Assembly (NCBI RefSeq): GCF_030656875.1
Contig: NZ_CP130943.1
Span: 1,736,001-1,800,000 of the forward strand
Source: Prescottella sp. R16
GTDB lineage: Bacteria > Actinomycetota > Actinomycetes > Mycobacteriales > Mycobacteriaceae
Direction: 5' to 3'
Length of the DNA stretch: 64,000 bases
The position numbers and the translations under genes are program-made. Positions within the stretch are counted from its first letter, which is position 1, and each line of letters starts with the position of its first letter. The notes under the pieces are model-generated. The model saw only the letters and a program-made list of their open reading frames with translations. It did no database searches and was not told the origin of the DNA. Positions 48,476-57,757 of this stretch are shown one piece after another.

Positions 48476-48569
48476 GCACACCGTGAAGCACCAGCGATGA
48501 ACGTCCATCGGAGATAACCGAGGTCGTGCGGGCCCAGTCGCTCGCTCGACCTCTCAGTAGAGGAGAGCA

Positions 48570-51482
48570 GTGGCAGGCAAAGCCCGCGTGCACGAGTTGG
48601 CGAAAGAACTCGGTGTCACAAGTAAGGAACTTCTCGCACGGCTCAAGGAGCAGGGCGAGTTCGTCAAGTCGGCGTCGTCGACTGTGGAGGCGCCCGTCGC
48701 GCGCCGTGTGAGGGAATCGTTCGGTGCTGCGAAGCCGCAGGCCGCCGGCAAGCCCGAAGGTGCGGCAGGTGCCTCTTCGGACGCGCCGCGTACGACCGCC
48801 AAGCCCGGCCCCGCGCCCAAGCCGGGTGCTCCGCGCCCCGGTCCCAAGCCCGCACCGGCAGCTCCCGTGACCCCGGCTGCGGAAGCTCCGGCTGCGGAAG
48901 CCCCCGCGACCCCGGCGGCTCAGTCGGCTCCGGCCGCCCCGAGTCGTCCGGCCACTCCCGGCCCGCGTCCGGGCCCGGCCCCCAAGCCGGCCCCGCAGGC
49001 CCCGGCGGCGCAGGCTCCGGCCGCACCCGCCGCACCGGCCCCGAAGCCGGGCGGTCCGCGTCCCGGCCCGAAGCCGCCGCGTGTCGGCAACAACCCGTAT
49101 TCGTCGGCCCCGGCCGAGCATCCCGCGCCGCGTCCGGCGCCGGGTGCACCCCGTCCGGGCGCACCCCGTCCGGGCGCACCCCGTCCGGGTGCCCCGCGTC
49201 CGGGTGCCCCGCGTCCGGGCCCGCAGGGTGGCGCTCCGCGTCCGGGTGCTCCCGGCGCACCGCGTCCCGCAGCCGGTCCCGGCGGTCCCCGCCCGGCCCC
49301 CGGCCAGGGTGGACCGCGTCCGAGTCCCGGCTCGATGCCCCCGCGCCCGAACCCGGGTGCGATGCCGCAGCGTGCGGCACGTCCGGCACCCGGCGGAGCC
49401 CGTCCGGGCCGCCCCGGCGCACCGGGCGGTCGTCCCGGTGGTGGTGGCGGCGGTTACCGCGGTGGCGGTGCCCCCGGCGCCGGCGCTCCCGGAACCGGCG
49501 GCGCTCCCGGCGGCTTCCGTGGTCGTCCCGGTGGCGGCGGTGGCGGTGGACGTGGCCGCGGTGGCACCGCGGGCGCGTTCGGTCGTCCCGGTGGTGCACC
49601 GCGTCGCGGTCGCAAGTCGAAGCGGCAGAAGCGTCAAGAATACGATTCGATGCAGGCGCCCGCCGTCGGTGGCGTGCGGTTGCCGCGCGGCAACGGTGAG
49701 ACCATCCGTCTCGCCCGCGGCGCGTCCCTGTCCGACTTCGCGGAGAAGATCGACGCGAACCCGGCAGCACTGGTCCAGGCGCTGTTCAACCTCGGCGAAA
49801 TGGTCACGGCCACGCAGTCGGTGAACGACGAGACCCTCGAGCTGCTCGGCGGCGAGATGAACTACGTCATCCAGGTCGTCAGCCCGGAGGACGAGGACCG
49901 CGAGCTGCTCGAGTCGTTCGACCTCACCTACGGCGAGGACCTCGGCGGCGAAGAGGACCTCGCGTCGCGTCCGCCGGTGGTCACCGTCATGGGTCACGTC
50001 GACCACGGCAAGACCCGCCTGCTCGACACGATCCGCAAGGAGAACGTCCGCGAGGCGGAGGCCGGTGGCATCACCCAGCACATCGGCGCCTACCAGGTGC
50101 TGACCGAGCTGGACGGTGTCGAGCGTCTCGTCACCTTCATCGACACCCCGGGTCACGAGGCGTTCACCGCCATGCGTGCCCGCGGTGCCAAGGCGACGGA
50201 CATCGCGATCCTCGTGGTCGCGGCCGACGACGGTGTCATGCCGCAGACGGTCGAGGCGATCAACCACGCCCAGGCGGCCGACGTGCCGATCGTGGTCGCG
50301 GTCAACAAGATCGACAAGGAAGCCGCGGACCCGGCGAAGATCCGAGGCCAGCTGACCGAGTACGGACTGGTGGCCGAGGAGTACGGCGGCGACACCATGT
50401 TCGTCGACATCTCCGCCAAGCAGGGCACCAACATCGACCAGCTGCTCGAGGCTGTGCTGCTGACGGCGGATGCGTCGCTGGACCTGCGGGCCAACCCGGA
50501 CATGGACGCCCAGGGTGTCGCGATCGAGGCGCACCTCGACCGCGGCCGCGGCCCCGTGGCGACCGTGCTCATCCAGCGCGGCACGCTGCGGGTCGGCGAC
50601 TCCATCGTCGCCGGCGACGCCTACGGTCGTGTCCGTCGCATGGTCGACGAGCACGGCGACGACGTCCTCGAGGCGCTGCCGTCGCGTCCGGTCCAGGTGG
50701 TCGGCTTCACGTCGGTGCCCGGTGCAGGCGACAACCTGCTCGTCGTCGACGAGGACCGGATCGCCCGGCAGATCGCGGACCGGCGCAACGCCCGCAAGCG
50801 CAACGCGCTCGCAGCACGCAGCCGCAAGCGCATCAGCCTGGAAGATCTGGATGCCGCGCTCAAGGAACACAACGAGCTCAACCTCATCCTCAAGGGCGAC
50901 AACTCCGGCACCGTCGAGGCGCTGGAAGAGGCCCTCATGGGGATCGAGGTCGACGACGAGGTGCAGCTGCGTGTGATCGACCGCGGTGTCGGTGGCATCA
51001 CCGAGACCAACGTCAACCTGGCGTCCGCGTCCAACGCGATCATCATCGGCTTCAACGTCCGTGCCGAAGGCAAGGCGACGGAGCTGGCGAACCGCGAAGG
51101 TGTCGACATTCGCTACTACTCGATCATCTACCAGGCGATCGACGAGGTGGAGAAGGCACTCAAGGGCATGCTCAAGCCTGTCTACGAGGAAGTCACCCTC
51201 GGCCAGGCGGAGATCCGTGCGATGTTCCGTTCCTCGAAGGTCGGAAACATCGCAGGTTGCATGGTCACGTCGGGCATCGTCCGCCGCAACGCGAAGGCTC
51301 GCCTCATCCGCGACAATGCGGTGATCGCGGAGACCATGACGATCTCCTCGCTCAAGCGCGAGAAGGACGACGCGACCGAGGTCCGCGAGGGCTTCGAGTG
51401 TGGTCTGACGGTTACGTACAACGACATCAAGGTCGGTGACGTGATCGAGGCGTACGAGCTTCGCGAGAAGCCGCGCGACTAG
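48570..51482 (+). CDS. infB: Translation initiation factor IF-2
   Basis: GTPase that places initiator tRNA on the 30S subunit. The 970-residue protein has an IF2_N domain ([22 protein letters not shown]), a disordered Ala/Pro/Gly/Arg-rich stretch of about 310 residues with PRPGA repeats and Gly-rich patches, a second IF2_N domain, the G domain with G1 GHVDHGKT (475-482), DTPGH and NKID, and the C-terminal beta-barrels that bind fMet-tRNA. The GTG start follows AGAGGAGAGCA. A 22-bp terminator hairpin follows. Confidence 0.97.
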   Translation: MAGKARVHELAKELGVTSKELLARLKEQGEFVKSASSTVEAPVARRVRESFGAAKPQAAGKPEGAAGASSDAPRTTAKPGPAPKPGAPRPGPKPAPAAPVTPAAEAPAAEAPATPAAQSAPAAPSRPATPGPRPGPAPKPAPQAPAAQAPAAPAAPAPKPGGPRPGPKPPRVGNNPYSSAPAEHPAPRPAPGAPRPGAPRPGAPRPGAPRPGAPRPGPQGGAPRPGAPGAPRPAAGPGGPRPAPGQGGPRPSPGSMPPRPNPGAMPQRAARPAPGGARPGRPGAPGGRPGGGGGGYRGGGAPGAGAPGTGGAPGGFRGRPGGGGGGGRGRGGTAGAFGRPGGAPRRGRKSKRQKRQEYDSMQAPAVGGVRLPRGNGETIRLARGASLSDFAEKIDANPAALVQALFNLGEMVTATQSVNDETLELLGGEMNYVIQVVSPEDEDRELLESFDLTYGEDLGGEEDLASRPPVVTVMGHVDHGKTRLLDTIRKENVREAEAGGITQHIGAYQVLTELDGVERLVTFIDTPGHEAFTAMRARGAKATDIAILVVAADDGVMPQTVEAINHAQAADVPIVVAVNKIDKEAADPAKIRGQLTEYGLVAEEYGGDTMFVDISAKQGTNIDQLLEAVLLTADASLDLRANPDMDAQGVAIEAHLDRGRGPVATVLIQRGTLRVGDSIVAGDAYGRVRRMVDEHGDDVLEALPSRPVQVVGFTSVPGAGDNLLVVDEDRIARQIADRRNARKRNALAARSRKRISLEDLDAALKEHNELNLILKGDNSGTVEALEEALMGIEVDDEVQLRVIDRGVGGITETNVNLASASNAIIIGFNVRAEGKATELANREGVDIRYYSIIYQAIDEVEKALKGMLKPVYEEVTLGQAEIRAMFRSSKVGNIAGCMVTSGIVRRNAKARLIRDNAVIAETMTISSLKREKDDATEVREGFECGLTVTYNDIKVGDVIEAYELREKPRD
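49149..49223 (+). repeat. Five 15-bp tandem repeats inside infB
   Basis: Units such as CCCCGTCCGGGCGCA repeat five times with small changes and encode the PRPGA pentapeptide in the disordered part of IF-2. Copy number is probably variable between strains by slippage. Confidence 0.85.
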
Positions 51483-51495
51483 TCCGGACACGGCT

Positions 51496-51543
51496 CGGGT
51501 GATCCCTCCCCGGCGACTTCGGTCGCCGGGGAGGGATCACCCG
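51496..51543 (+). terminator. Strong terminator hairpin after infB
   Basis: The arms 51496-51517 and 51522-51543 form a perfect 22-bp stem closed by a TTCG tetraloop, 13 nt after the infB stop. No T-tract follows. It should insulate infB from the DUF503 and rbfA genes. Confidence 0.85.
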
Positions 51544-51585
51544 GCTGTACCGGTTTCGGCAGGGTTCGTGTCGGAGGGAGATTCG

Positions 51586-51876
51586 GTGTACGTCGGCGCA
51601 CTGGAGATGGACATCTTGTTCGGGGACGTCCGGTCCCTGAAAGAGAAGAGATCACTGGTGCGCCCCGTGTTGGCCGAACTGCGACGATACGGCGTCTCGG
51701 CGGCCGAGACCGGCGAACACGACCGCTACCGGCGGACCCTGCTCGGCGTCGCCGTCGCCAGCTCCACGGCCGGCCACGTCCACGAGGTGCTCGATCAGTG
51801 CGAGCGGCACGTCGCGGGGCGGCCGGAACTGCAACTACTCGCGGTGCGACGGCGAACCTTCGGTCCCGAGGACTGA
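51586..51876 (+). CDS. DUF503 family protein (YlxP-like)
   Basis: A 96-residue protein with a ferredoxin-like alpha/beta fold: [30 protein letters not shown], then [22 protein letters not shown]. It is commonly encoded between infB and rbfA and is thought to aid ribosome biogenesis, though its precise role is unknown. GTG 51586 has GGAGGGAG at 5 nt; earlier in-frame starts would fall close to or inside the terminator. Confidence 0.88.
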   Translation: MYVGALEMDILFGDVRSLKEKRSLVRPVLAELRRYGVSAAETGEHDRYRRTLLGVAVASSTAGHVHEVLDQCERHVAGRPELQLLAVRRRTFGPED

Positions 51877-51887
51877 CCCGGGCCGAC

Positions 51888-51930
51888 ATCGGACATATTC
51901 ATCGGACATATTCTTTTGCTGCACATATTC
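51888..51930 (+). repeat. Three direct repeats upstream of rbfA
   Basis: ATCGGACATATTC occurs twice in tandem (51888-51900 and 51901-51913), and a third, diverged copy GCACATATTC lies at 51921-51930. The stretch is AT-rich. TATTCT at 51926-51931, with GGACAT 16 nt earlier, could form an rbfA promoter that uses the repeats. Confidence 0.6.
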
Positions 51931-51953
51931 TTCGGGAGAGGAGACTGATTGCC

Positions 51954-52412
51954 ATGGCAGATCCTGCACGCGCACGCAGACTCGCCAAGCGCATCAGCAC
52001 GATCGTCGCGACGGCGATCGACCACGAGATCAAGGATCCGCGTCTGGCGCACGTGACGATCACCGACGCCAAGGTGACCGCCGACCTGCACGACGCCACC
52101 GTCTACTACACGGTCATGGGCACCGACCTCGATTCGGAGCCGGACCTCGCCGGCGCCGCCGCAGGCCTCGAGAAGGCCAAGGGTGTGCTCCGCACCAAGG
52201 TGGGGGCCGGTACCGGTGTCCGCTTCACTCCGACGCTGACGTTCGTCGCGGACACGGTGCCCGACACCGCCCGGCACATGGAGGAACTCCTCGCCCGGGC
52301 ACGGGCCGCGGACGACGCGGTGGCACGGGCGCGGGAGAACGCCGAGCCGGCCGGTGACGCGGATCCGTACAAGGAACCGCGGTCGGCAGCCGACGACGGC
52401 GACGACGCCTGA
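51954..52412 (+). CDS. rbfA: 30S ribosome-binding factor RbfA
   Basis: Assembly factor that acts on the 5' end of 16S rRNA. The 152-residue protein has the KH-like fold ([30 protein letters not shown], then [22 protein letters not shown]) and an acidic disordered tail of about 30 residues. ATG 51954 follows GGGAGAGGAG. It has a likely promoter of its own because a terminator separates it from infB. Confidence 0.94.
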   Translation: MADPARARRLAKRISTIVATAIDHEIKDPRLAHVTITDAKVTADLHDATVYYTVMGTDLDSEPDLAGAAAGLEKAKGVLRTKVGAGTGVRFTPTLTFVADTVPDTARHMEELLARARAADDAVARARENAEPAGDADPYKEPRSAADDGDDA

Positions 52413-52432
52413 CCGGGACGACCGAGCCGATC

Positions 52433-53434
52433 ATGACCCACTGTCCCGACGTCGCCCCGCCGACGCCTACCTCCCGTGACCTGACCTTGCAGGCCGCGGT
52501 GGACGTGCTCGGCAGCGCGACGTCGGTGACGGTGCTGTGCCACGTCCAACCCGACGCCGACACCGTCGGCAGCGGCCTCGCGCTCGGAACTGCACTGCGC
52601 CGCAAGGGGATTCCCGTCCAGGTGGCGTTCGCGGCGCCCGCCGAACTGCCGGTGTCGATGCGGGACCTGCCGGGCACCGACCTGCTGGTCGCGGCCACCG
52701 AGGTGGCCACCGAGGTGGACCTGCTGGTCGCGGTCGACTGCGGCAGCGCCGGCCGGCTCGGCTCGCTCGCCTCGCGACTCGGCGGCGCCCGCCGGTCCCT
52801 GGTCATCGACCATCATCGATCGAACACCCGGTTCGGGACGTTCAATCTCGTCGACGACACCGCCGAATCGACCACCGCGGTTCTGACACAACTGTTCGAC
52901 GTGTGGGGGGTGCCGATCGACGCCGATCTGGCGCACTGTCTGTACGCGGGGCTCGTCACCGACACCGGATCGTTCCGGTGGGGGCAGGCCGGTACCCACA
53001 CGCTCGCCGAGCGACTGCTCGCCACCGGCATCGACGGCGGCGCGATCAGCCGCCGGCTCCTCGACACCCACCCGTTCGGCTGGCTGCCGATGCTCGGCTC
53101 GGTCCTGAGCACCGCCGTCCTCGTACCGGACGCCGCCGCCGGCCGTGGCCTCGTGCACGCGGTGATCCGTTGCACGGACTCCGCCGGGCTCGGGGCCGAG
53201 GAGATCGAGAGCGTCATCGATATCGTGCGGACCACCGCCGAAGCGGAGGTGGCCGCGGTGTTCAAGGAGACGGCACCGCAGTCGTGGTCGGTGTCGTTGC
53301 GGTCCAAGAACTCCGTCGACGTCGCCGCCGTCGCCACCACCCTCGGCGGGGGCGGACACCGGTTCGCGGCCGGCTACACCACAGCCGGCCCGGTCGAGGC
53401 CGTCGTCGCGCAACTGCGTGAGGCACTCGATTGA
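52433..53434 (+). CDS. nrnA: DHH/DHHA1 phosphoesterase, NrnA-like
   Basis: Mn2+-dependent phosphoesterase that degrades short oligoribonucleotides and, in relatives, pAp or c-di-AMP products. The 333-residue protein has Asp41 and Asp43 (QPDADTVGS), Asp102 (VDCG) and the DHH motif at 126-128 (IDHHRSN), plus a C-terminal DHHA1 domain ending in GGGGHRFAAGY. It lies 20 nt after rbfA, as in mycobacteria (Rv2837c). Confidence 0.93.
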   Translation: MTHCPDVAPPTPTSRDLTLQAAVDVLGSATSVTVLCHVQPDADTVGSGLALGTALRRKGIPVQVAFAAPAELPVSMRDLPGTDLLVAATEVATEVDLLVAVDCGSAGRLGSLASRLGGARRSLVIDHHRSNTRFGTFNLVDDTAESTTAVLTQLFDVWGVPIDADLAHCLYAGLVTDTGSFRWGQAGTHTLAERLLATGIDGGAISRRLLDTHPFGWLPMLGSVLSTAVLVPDAAAGRGLVHAVIRCTDSAGLGAEEIESVIDIVRTTAEAEVAAVFKETAPQSWSVSLRSKNSVDVAAVATTLGGGGHRFAAGYTTAGPVEAVVAQLREALD

Positions 53435-53435
53435 G

Positions 53436-54803
53436 GTGACGGACACCGCCACCCGGGAACCGGTCGGCTCCGACGACACCGCCGGTCCCCGCCGCATCCT
53501 CGGTCTCGCGCTGCCCGCGCTCGGCGTCCTCGCCGCCGAACCCCTCTATCTGCTCCTCGACATCGCGATCGTGGGGCATCTCGGTGCCCTCGCGCTCGCC
53601 GGTCTCGCGGTCGGCGGCCTGATCCTCGCTCAGGTCAGCACCCAGCTGACGTTCCTGTCGTACGGCACCACGGCGCGGGCGTCCCGCATGTTCGGTGCGG
53701 GCCGTGAGCGCGACGCCGTCGGGGAGGGCGTGCAGGCGACGTGGCTGGCGTTCGGGATCGGCGTCGTCCTCGTCGCGGCGGTGCAACTGCTCGCCGGCCC
53801 GATCACCACCGTCATCGCCGGCGGCGGGGACATCGCCACCGAGGCCGAGCGGTGGCTGCGGATCGCCGTGTTCGGGGCGCCCCTGATCCTCGTCGCGATG
53901 GCCGGCAACGGGTGGATGCGCGGCGTCCAGAACACGATGCGACCGCTGTGGTTCGTGCTCGTCGGCCAGGTCGTGTCCGCGGTGCTGTGCATCCTGCTCG
54001 TGCACGGAGTGGCCGGTGCACCGCGCTGGGAACTCGTCGGGTCGGCGGTCGCGAACGTCGCCGGGCAGGCGACGTCGGCGCTGCTGTTCGTCGCGGCCCT
54101 GGTGCGCACGGGGGTGCCGTTGCGTCCCCGCCCGGCCGTCGTACGCGCACAACTGGTCCTCGGCCGCGACCTGATCCTGCGCAGCCTCGCGTTCCAGGCG
54201 TGTTTCCTGTCGGCGGCCGCTGTCGCATCCCGCTTCGGGGCGGCGTCCGTCGCGGCCCACCAGGTGGTGCTGCAGTTGTGGAACTTCGTGGCGCTCACCC
54301 TCGACTCGCTCGCGATCGCCGCTCAGACCCTGGTCGGTGCCGCCCTCGGGCGGGGGCAGGTCCGCGGCGCGAACCGGTTGGCGTGGCGTCTGACGCGCTG
54401 GTCGGCGGTGTTCGCGACGGTGCTCGCGCTCGCGTTCGCGGCCGGGCACGCACTGGTGCCGGCCCTGTTCACCGGCGACGCCGTGGTGCTCGACCAGACG
54501 TCGATCGCGTGGTGGTTCTTCGTCGGGATCATGCCCGTCGCCGGGATCGTGTTCGCCCTCGACGGTGTCCTGCTCGGAGCGGGTGACGCGGCGTTCCTGC
54601 GGACCGCGACCCTGGGCTGTGCGCTGGTCGGATTCCTGCCGCTCGTGTGGTGCTCGCTGGCGTGGGACTGGGGGCTCGCCGGAATCTGGACGGGGCTTAC
54701 CGTGTTCATGGTGCTGAGGATGGTCGCAGTGCTGTGGCGCACGGCGTCCGGCCGGTGGGCGATCGCCGGCGCGGATCTGCAGACCGGCAACGAGAAGGGG
54801 TGA
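53436..54803 (+). CDS. dinF: MATE-family efflux protein (DinF-like)
   Basis: A 455-residue, 12-helix multidrug and toxin extrusion transporter. Typical segments are ILGLALPALGVLAAEPLYLLLDIAIVGHLG, AGNGWMRGVQNTMRPLWFV and SIAWWFFVGIMPVAGIVFALDG. It couples ion gradients to export of unknown substrates. GTG 53436 is the favoured start, just after the nrnA stop; GTG 53418 inside nrnA is an alternative. The next gene begins 4 nt after its stop. Confidence 0.9.
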   Translation: MTDTATREPVGSDDTAGPRRILGLALPALGVLAAEPLYLLLDIAIVGHLGALALAGLAVGGLILAQVSTQLTFLSYGTTARASRMFGAGRERDAVGEGVQATWLAFGIGVVLVAAVQLLAGPITTVIAGGGDIATEAERWLRIAVFGAPLILVAMAGNGWMRGVQNTMRPLWFVLVGQVVSAVLCILLVHGVAGAPRWELVGSAVANVAGQATSALLFVAALVRTGVPLRPRPAVVRAQLVLGRDLILRSLAFQACFLSAAAVASRFGAASVAAHQVVLQLWNFVALTLDSLAIAAQTLVGAALGRGQVRGANRLAWRLTRWSAVFATVLALAFAAGHALVPALFTGDAVVLDQTSIAWWFFVGIMPVAGIVFALDGVLLGAGDAAFLRTATLGCALVGFLPLVWCSLAWDWGLAGIWTGLTVFMVLRMVAVLWRTASGRWAIAGADLQTGNEKG

Positions 54804-54807
54804 GAGT

Positions 54808-55731
54808 GTGGCAGCCACGTTGTGGGCGGTCAGTGACACGCACGTCGGGCACCGGGGGAACCGGCCGATCGTCGAGGAGATCTTCCCGGAGTCACCCGAC
54901 GACTGGCTGATCGTCGCGGGCGACGTCTCGGAGAAGACCGACGACATCCGGTGGGCGCTCACCCTGTTGAAGAGCCGGTTCGCGCAGGTGATCTGGGTAC
55001 CCGGCAACCACGAACTGTGGACCACCGCGAAGGATCCCGTGCAGATGCACGGCCGGGCCCGCTACGACTATCTCGTCGCGATGTGCCGCGAGATCGGAGT
55101 CCTCACCCCGGAGGACCCGTATCCGGTGTGGGACGGTGACGGCGGGCCGGCCACGATCGTGCCGATGTTCCTGCTGTACGACTACTCGTTCCTGCCGGCC
55201 GGGGCGACCGGCAAGGAGGACGGCCTGCGGATCGCGCGGGAGCGCAACGTCGTCGCGACCGACGAGTTCCTGCTGTCACCGGAGCCGTACGCGACCCGCG
55301 ATGCATGGTGCCGGGCCCGGCTCGACTACACCCGTGCCAGGCTCGACGCACTGGACCTGTCGACCCCGACGATCCTGGTCAACCACTTCCCGCTCGTCCG
55401 GCAGCCCACCGAGGTGCTGTACTACCCGGAGTTCGCGCTGTGGTGCGGCACCACCGAGACCGCGGACTGGCACACCCGCTACAACGCGGCGTGCTGCGTG
55501 TACGGGCACCTGCACATTCCACGCACCACGTGGTACGACGAGGTCCGCTTCGAGGAGGTGTCGCTCGGCTACCCGCGGGAATGGCAGCGTCGCGGGCTGC
55601 CGGAGCGGCTGCTGCGGCAGATCCTGCCGACCCCGACGTACCCGCCGGGCACGCTCAACAGGTTCGGCGGGCACTTCACGGTCACCGCCGAGCAGGAAGC
55701 CGAATACGAGAAGATGCGCGCCGAGCGCTGA
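54808..55731 (+). CDS. Metallophosphoesterase
   Basis: A 307-residue calcineurin-like phosphoesterase. The five metal-binding blocks are present: SDTHVG (Asp10, His12), AGDVSE (Asp39), GNHE (66-69), VNHFP and YGHLHIP. The substrate is unknown. It lies directly upstream of pptT, an arrangement shared with M. tuberculosis (Rv2795c-Rv2794c), where the homologous protein has been reported to act against PptT as a phosphopantetheinyl hydrolase; I recall this and cannot check it here. The start is GTG 54808. Confidence 0.88.
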   Translation: MAATLWAVSDTHVGHRGNRPIVEEIFPESPDDWLIVAGDVSEKTDDIRWALTLLKSRFAQVIWVPGNHELWTTAKDPVQMHGRARYDYLVAMCREIGVLTPEDPYPVWDGDGGPATIVPMFLLYDYSFLPAGATGKEDGLRIARERNVVATDEFLLSPEPYATRDAWCRARLDYTRARLDALDLSTPTILVNHFPLVRQPTEVLYYPEFALWCGTTETADWHTRYNAACCVYGHLHIPRTTWYDEVRFEEVSLGYPREWQRRGLPERLLRQILPTPTYPPGTLNRFGGHFTVTAEQEAEYEKMRAER

Positions 55732-55743
55732 CGAGGAAGACGG

Positions 55744-56406
55744 ATGATCGAACGAATCCTTCCGGCCGGGGTCGTGTCCGCGGAACTGTTCGAGGACCCG
55801 CCGGGCCTCGAACCGCACCCGCAGGAGGCCGCGCTGATCGCCCGCGCCGTCGAGAAGCGGCGCCGCGAGTTCACCAGCGCCCGGCACTGCGCCCGGCAGG
55901 CGATGACACAGCTCGGAGTGGAACCCGGACCGATCCTGCGCGGCGAGAGCGGGTCTCCCGTCTGGCCGAAGGGGATCGTCGGCAGCCTCACCCACTGCGA
56001 CGGCTACCGCGGCGCAGTTCTCGGCTACGCGATGGCGGTGCGGTCGGTGGGGATCGACGCCGAACCCAACGGCCCGCTGCCCGACGGTGTCCTCGACGCG
56101 GTCAGCCTGCCGCAGGAGCGGGAATGGTTGGCGACGGCCGCGTCCGCGCCCGTGCACTGGGACCGGCTGCTGTTCTGCGCCAAGGAGGCCACCTACAAGG
56201 CGTGGTTCCCGCTCACCGGGCGGTGGCTCGGGTTCGAGGACGCGCACATCACGTTCACGGCCGATTCCGGGGGCACGACCGGGTCCTTCCGGTCGGACCT
56301 GCTCGTACCCGGCGGCACCTCCGACGGTGGCGCCCCGCTCACGGGTTTCGACGGCCGCTGGCTCGTCTCGGACGGGCTGATCGCGACGGCGATCTCGGTG
56401 CGCTGA
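55744..56406 (+). CDS. pptT: 4'-Phosphopantetheinyl transferase PptT
   Basis: Transfers the phosphopantetheine arm of CoA to carrier domains of polyketide synthases, NRPSs and type I FAS, and so is needed for mycolic acid and siderophore synthesis. The 220-residue Sfp/EntD-like protein has GIDAEP (103-108; Mg ligands Asp105 and Glu107), CAKEATYKAW (Glu148 in KEATYK) and RREFTSARHCARQAM. It lies 12 nt after the phosphoesterase and 25 nt before truB. Confidence 0.93.
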   Translation: MIERILPAGVVSAELFEDPPGLEPHPQEAALIARAVEKRRREFTSARHCARQAMTQLGVEPGPILRGESGSPVWPKGIVGSLTHCDGYRGAVLGYAMAVRSVGIDAEPNGPLPDGVLDAVSLPQEREWLATAASAPVHWDRLLFCAKEATYKAWFPLTGRWLGFEDAHITFTADSGGTTGSFRSDLLVPGGTSDGGAPLTGFDGRWLVSDGLIATAISVR

Positions 56407-56431
56407 CACGGGGCTGGCAGAATCGGACCAC

Positions 56432-57346
56432 GTGTCCAAGTCTCAAAAACCGTCCTCCGGCCTCGTCGGCGCCGGCCTGCTGATCGTCGACAAGGATGCG
56501 GGGATGACCAGCCACGACGTCGTCTCCCGGTGTCGGAAGCTGTTGAACACCCGCAAGGTGGGGCATGCCGGCACCCTCGATCCGATGGCGACGGGGGTGC
56601 TGATCCTCGGAGTGGAGCGAGCCACCAAACTGTTGGGCCTGCTGGCGCTGACCACCAAGTCGTACAGCGCCACGATCCGGCTCGGGCAGGCCACCACCAC
56701 CGACGACGCCGAGGGGGAGACCGTGTCCACGGCGGACGCGTCGGGCATCGACGACGCGGCGATCGCCGTCGAGATCGCGCGGCTCACCGGCGACATCGAC
56801 CAGGTGCCGACGCGGGTCAGTGCCATCAAGGTGGACGGGCAGCGCGCCCACAAGCTGGTCCGCGAGGGTGCCGACTTCGAGTTGGCCGCCCGCCCGGTCA
56901 CGGTGTCCCGCTTCGACGTGCTGGCCCGCCGCAACGTCGGGACGTTCGTGGACCTCGACGTGGAGGTGGACTGCTCGTCCGGCACCTACATCCGGGCCCT
57001 GGCCCGTGACCTCGGCGGCGCGCTCGGCGTCGGCGGGCATCTGACGGTGCTGCGCCGCACCGCCGTCGGCCCGTTCACACTCGAGCACGCCCGCACTCTC
57101 GCCCAGCTCGCCGACGAGCCCGCCGTGAGCCTCGACATCGATGCGGCCGCACAGACGGCGTTCCCGCACCGGCAGATCAGTGCCGCAGAGGCCGAATCAC
57201 TGAGCCAGGGCCGGTGGCTCGACCCGATCGGGGTGCCCGGCGTGTACGCGACGATCGACCCGGACGGCCGCACCATCGCCCTCGTCCAGGAACGAGGCAA
57301 GCGGGCGAGTTCGGTGATGGTGGTGCGGCCCGCGACGCTGCAATAG
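56432..57346 (+). CDS. truB: tRNA pseudouridine(55) synthase TruB
   Basis: Makes pseudouridine 55 in the T-loop of tRNAs. The 304-residue protein has the catalytic Asp50 in GHAGTLDPMATG, the TruB family segments KVDGQRAHKLVREG and SSGTYIRALARDLG, and a C-terminal PUA-like domain of about 60 residues. The start is GTG 56432. It is convergent with the secreted-protein gene, 6 nt away. Confidence 0.95.
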   Translation: MSKSQKPSSGLVGAGLLIVDKDAGMTSHDVVSRCRKLLNTRKVGHAGTLDPMATGVLILGVERATKLLGLLALTTKSYSATIRLGQATTTDDAEGETVSTADASGIDDAAIAVEIARLTGDIDQVPTRVSAIKVDGQRAHKLVREGADFELAARPVTVSRFDVLARRNVGTFVDLDVEVDCSSGTYIRALARDLGGALGVGGHLTVLRRTAVGPFTLEHARTLAQLADEPAVSLDIDAAAQTAFPHRQISAAEAESLSQGRWLDPIGVPGVYATIDPDGRTIALVQERGKRASSVMVVRPATLQ

Positions 57347-57352
57347 CCGGCG

Positions 57353-57757
57353 CTACCCGATACCGGGCACGAACCCCGGGTACACGAAGTGGCCGGGACC
57401 GCCGCCGGGCAGCCCCGCCCCGAGCGAGCCCGGGAAGTTCAGGGGCAGCTGGACGAGCTTGTGTGGATTGCCGTCCAGGTCGGCCTGCCAGCAGTCCAGC
57501 AGCACCCCGTGGAACGCGAAGCACGAGATGCGGGTGCTCGTCCCGTACGGCGACGTCAACCGGTCGCGGCTCACGAACGGATTCCAGTAGTCCGGATCGG
57601 CCGGGGTGAGGAAATTGCTGTAGTCGTACGGCCCGGTCGCGCTCGGCTCGGACGGCGGCGTCGGCCACTCGTCGGCGGACGCGACACCGGCTGCGGTGAC
57701 CGTCATCGTCGCGGCGGCGCAGGCCGCGGCGAGTCCGGCAGCGATGCGTCGGATCAC
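57353..57757 (-). CDS. Small secreted protein of unknown function
   Basis: A 134-residue protein with a clear Sec signal peptide (RRIAAGLAAACAAATMTV, cleavage near AGVASA-DEW). The mature part of about 105 residues is Pro/Gly/Tyr/Asp-rich, with two cysteines in SCFAFHGVLLDCW that may form a disulfide. It ends in PGGGPGHFVYPGFVPGIG. GTG 57757 has GAGGGAG upstream and overlaps the sirR stop (GTGA), so it is expressed with a metal-responsive regulator. I do not recognise a family. Confidence 0.75.
   Translation of the reverse strand: MIRRIAAGLAAACAAATMTVTAAGVASADEWPTPPSEPSATGPYDYSNFLTPADPDYWNPFVSRDRLTSPYGTSTRISCFAFHGVLLDCWQADLDGNPHKLVQLPLNFPGSLGAGLPGGGPGHFVYPGFVPGIG

Noticed and set aside
49149..49223. 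Regular 15-bp repeats as a CRISPR-like array
   Set aside because: The units are contiguous without spacers and encode PRPGA repeats within infB.
48408..51491. A 1027-codon open frame on the reverse strand across infB
   Set aside because: It is the mirror of IF-2 coding bias in very GC-rich DNA. Its product is low-complexity, without domains, and infB is certain.
51496..51543. The 22-bp TTCG-closed stem as a regulatory RNA or attachment site
   Set aside because: It directly follows infB, and its shape is that of an actinobacterial terminator. No integrase or flanking repeats are present.
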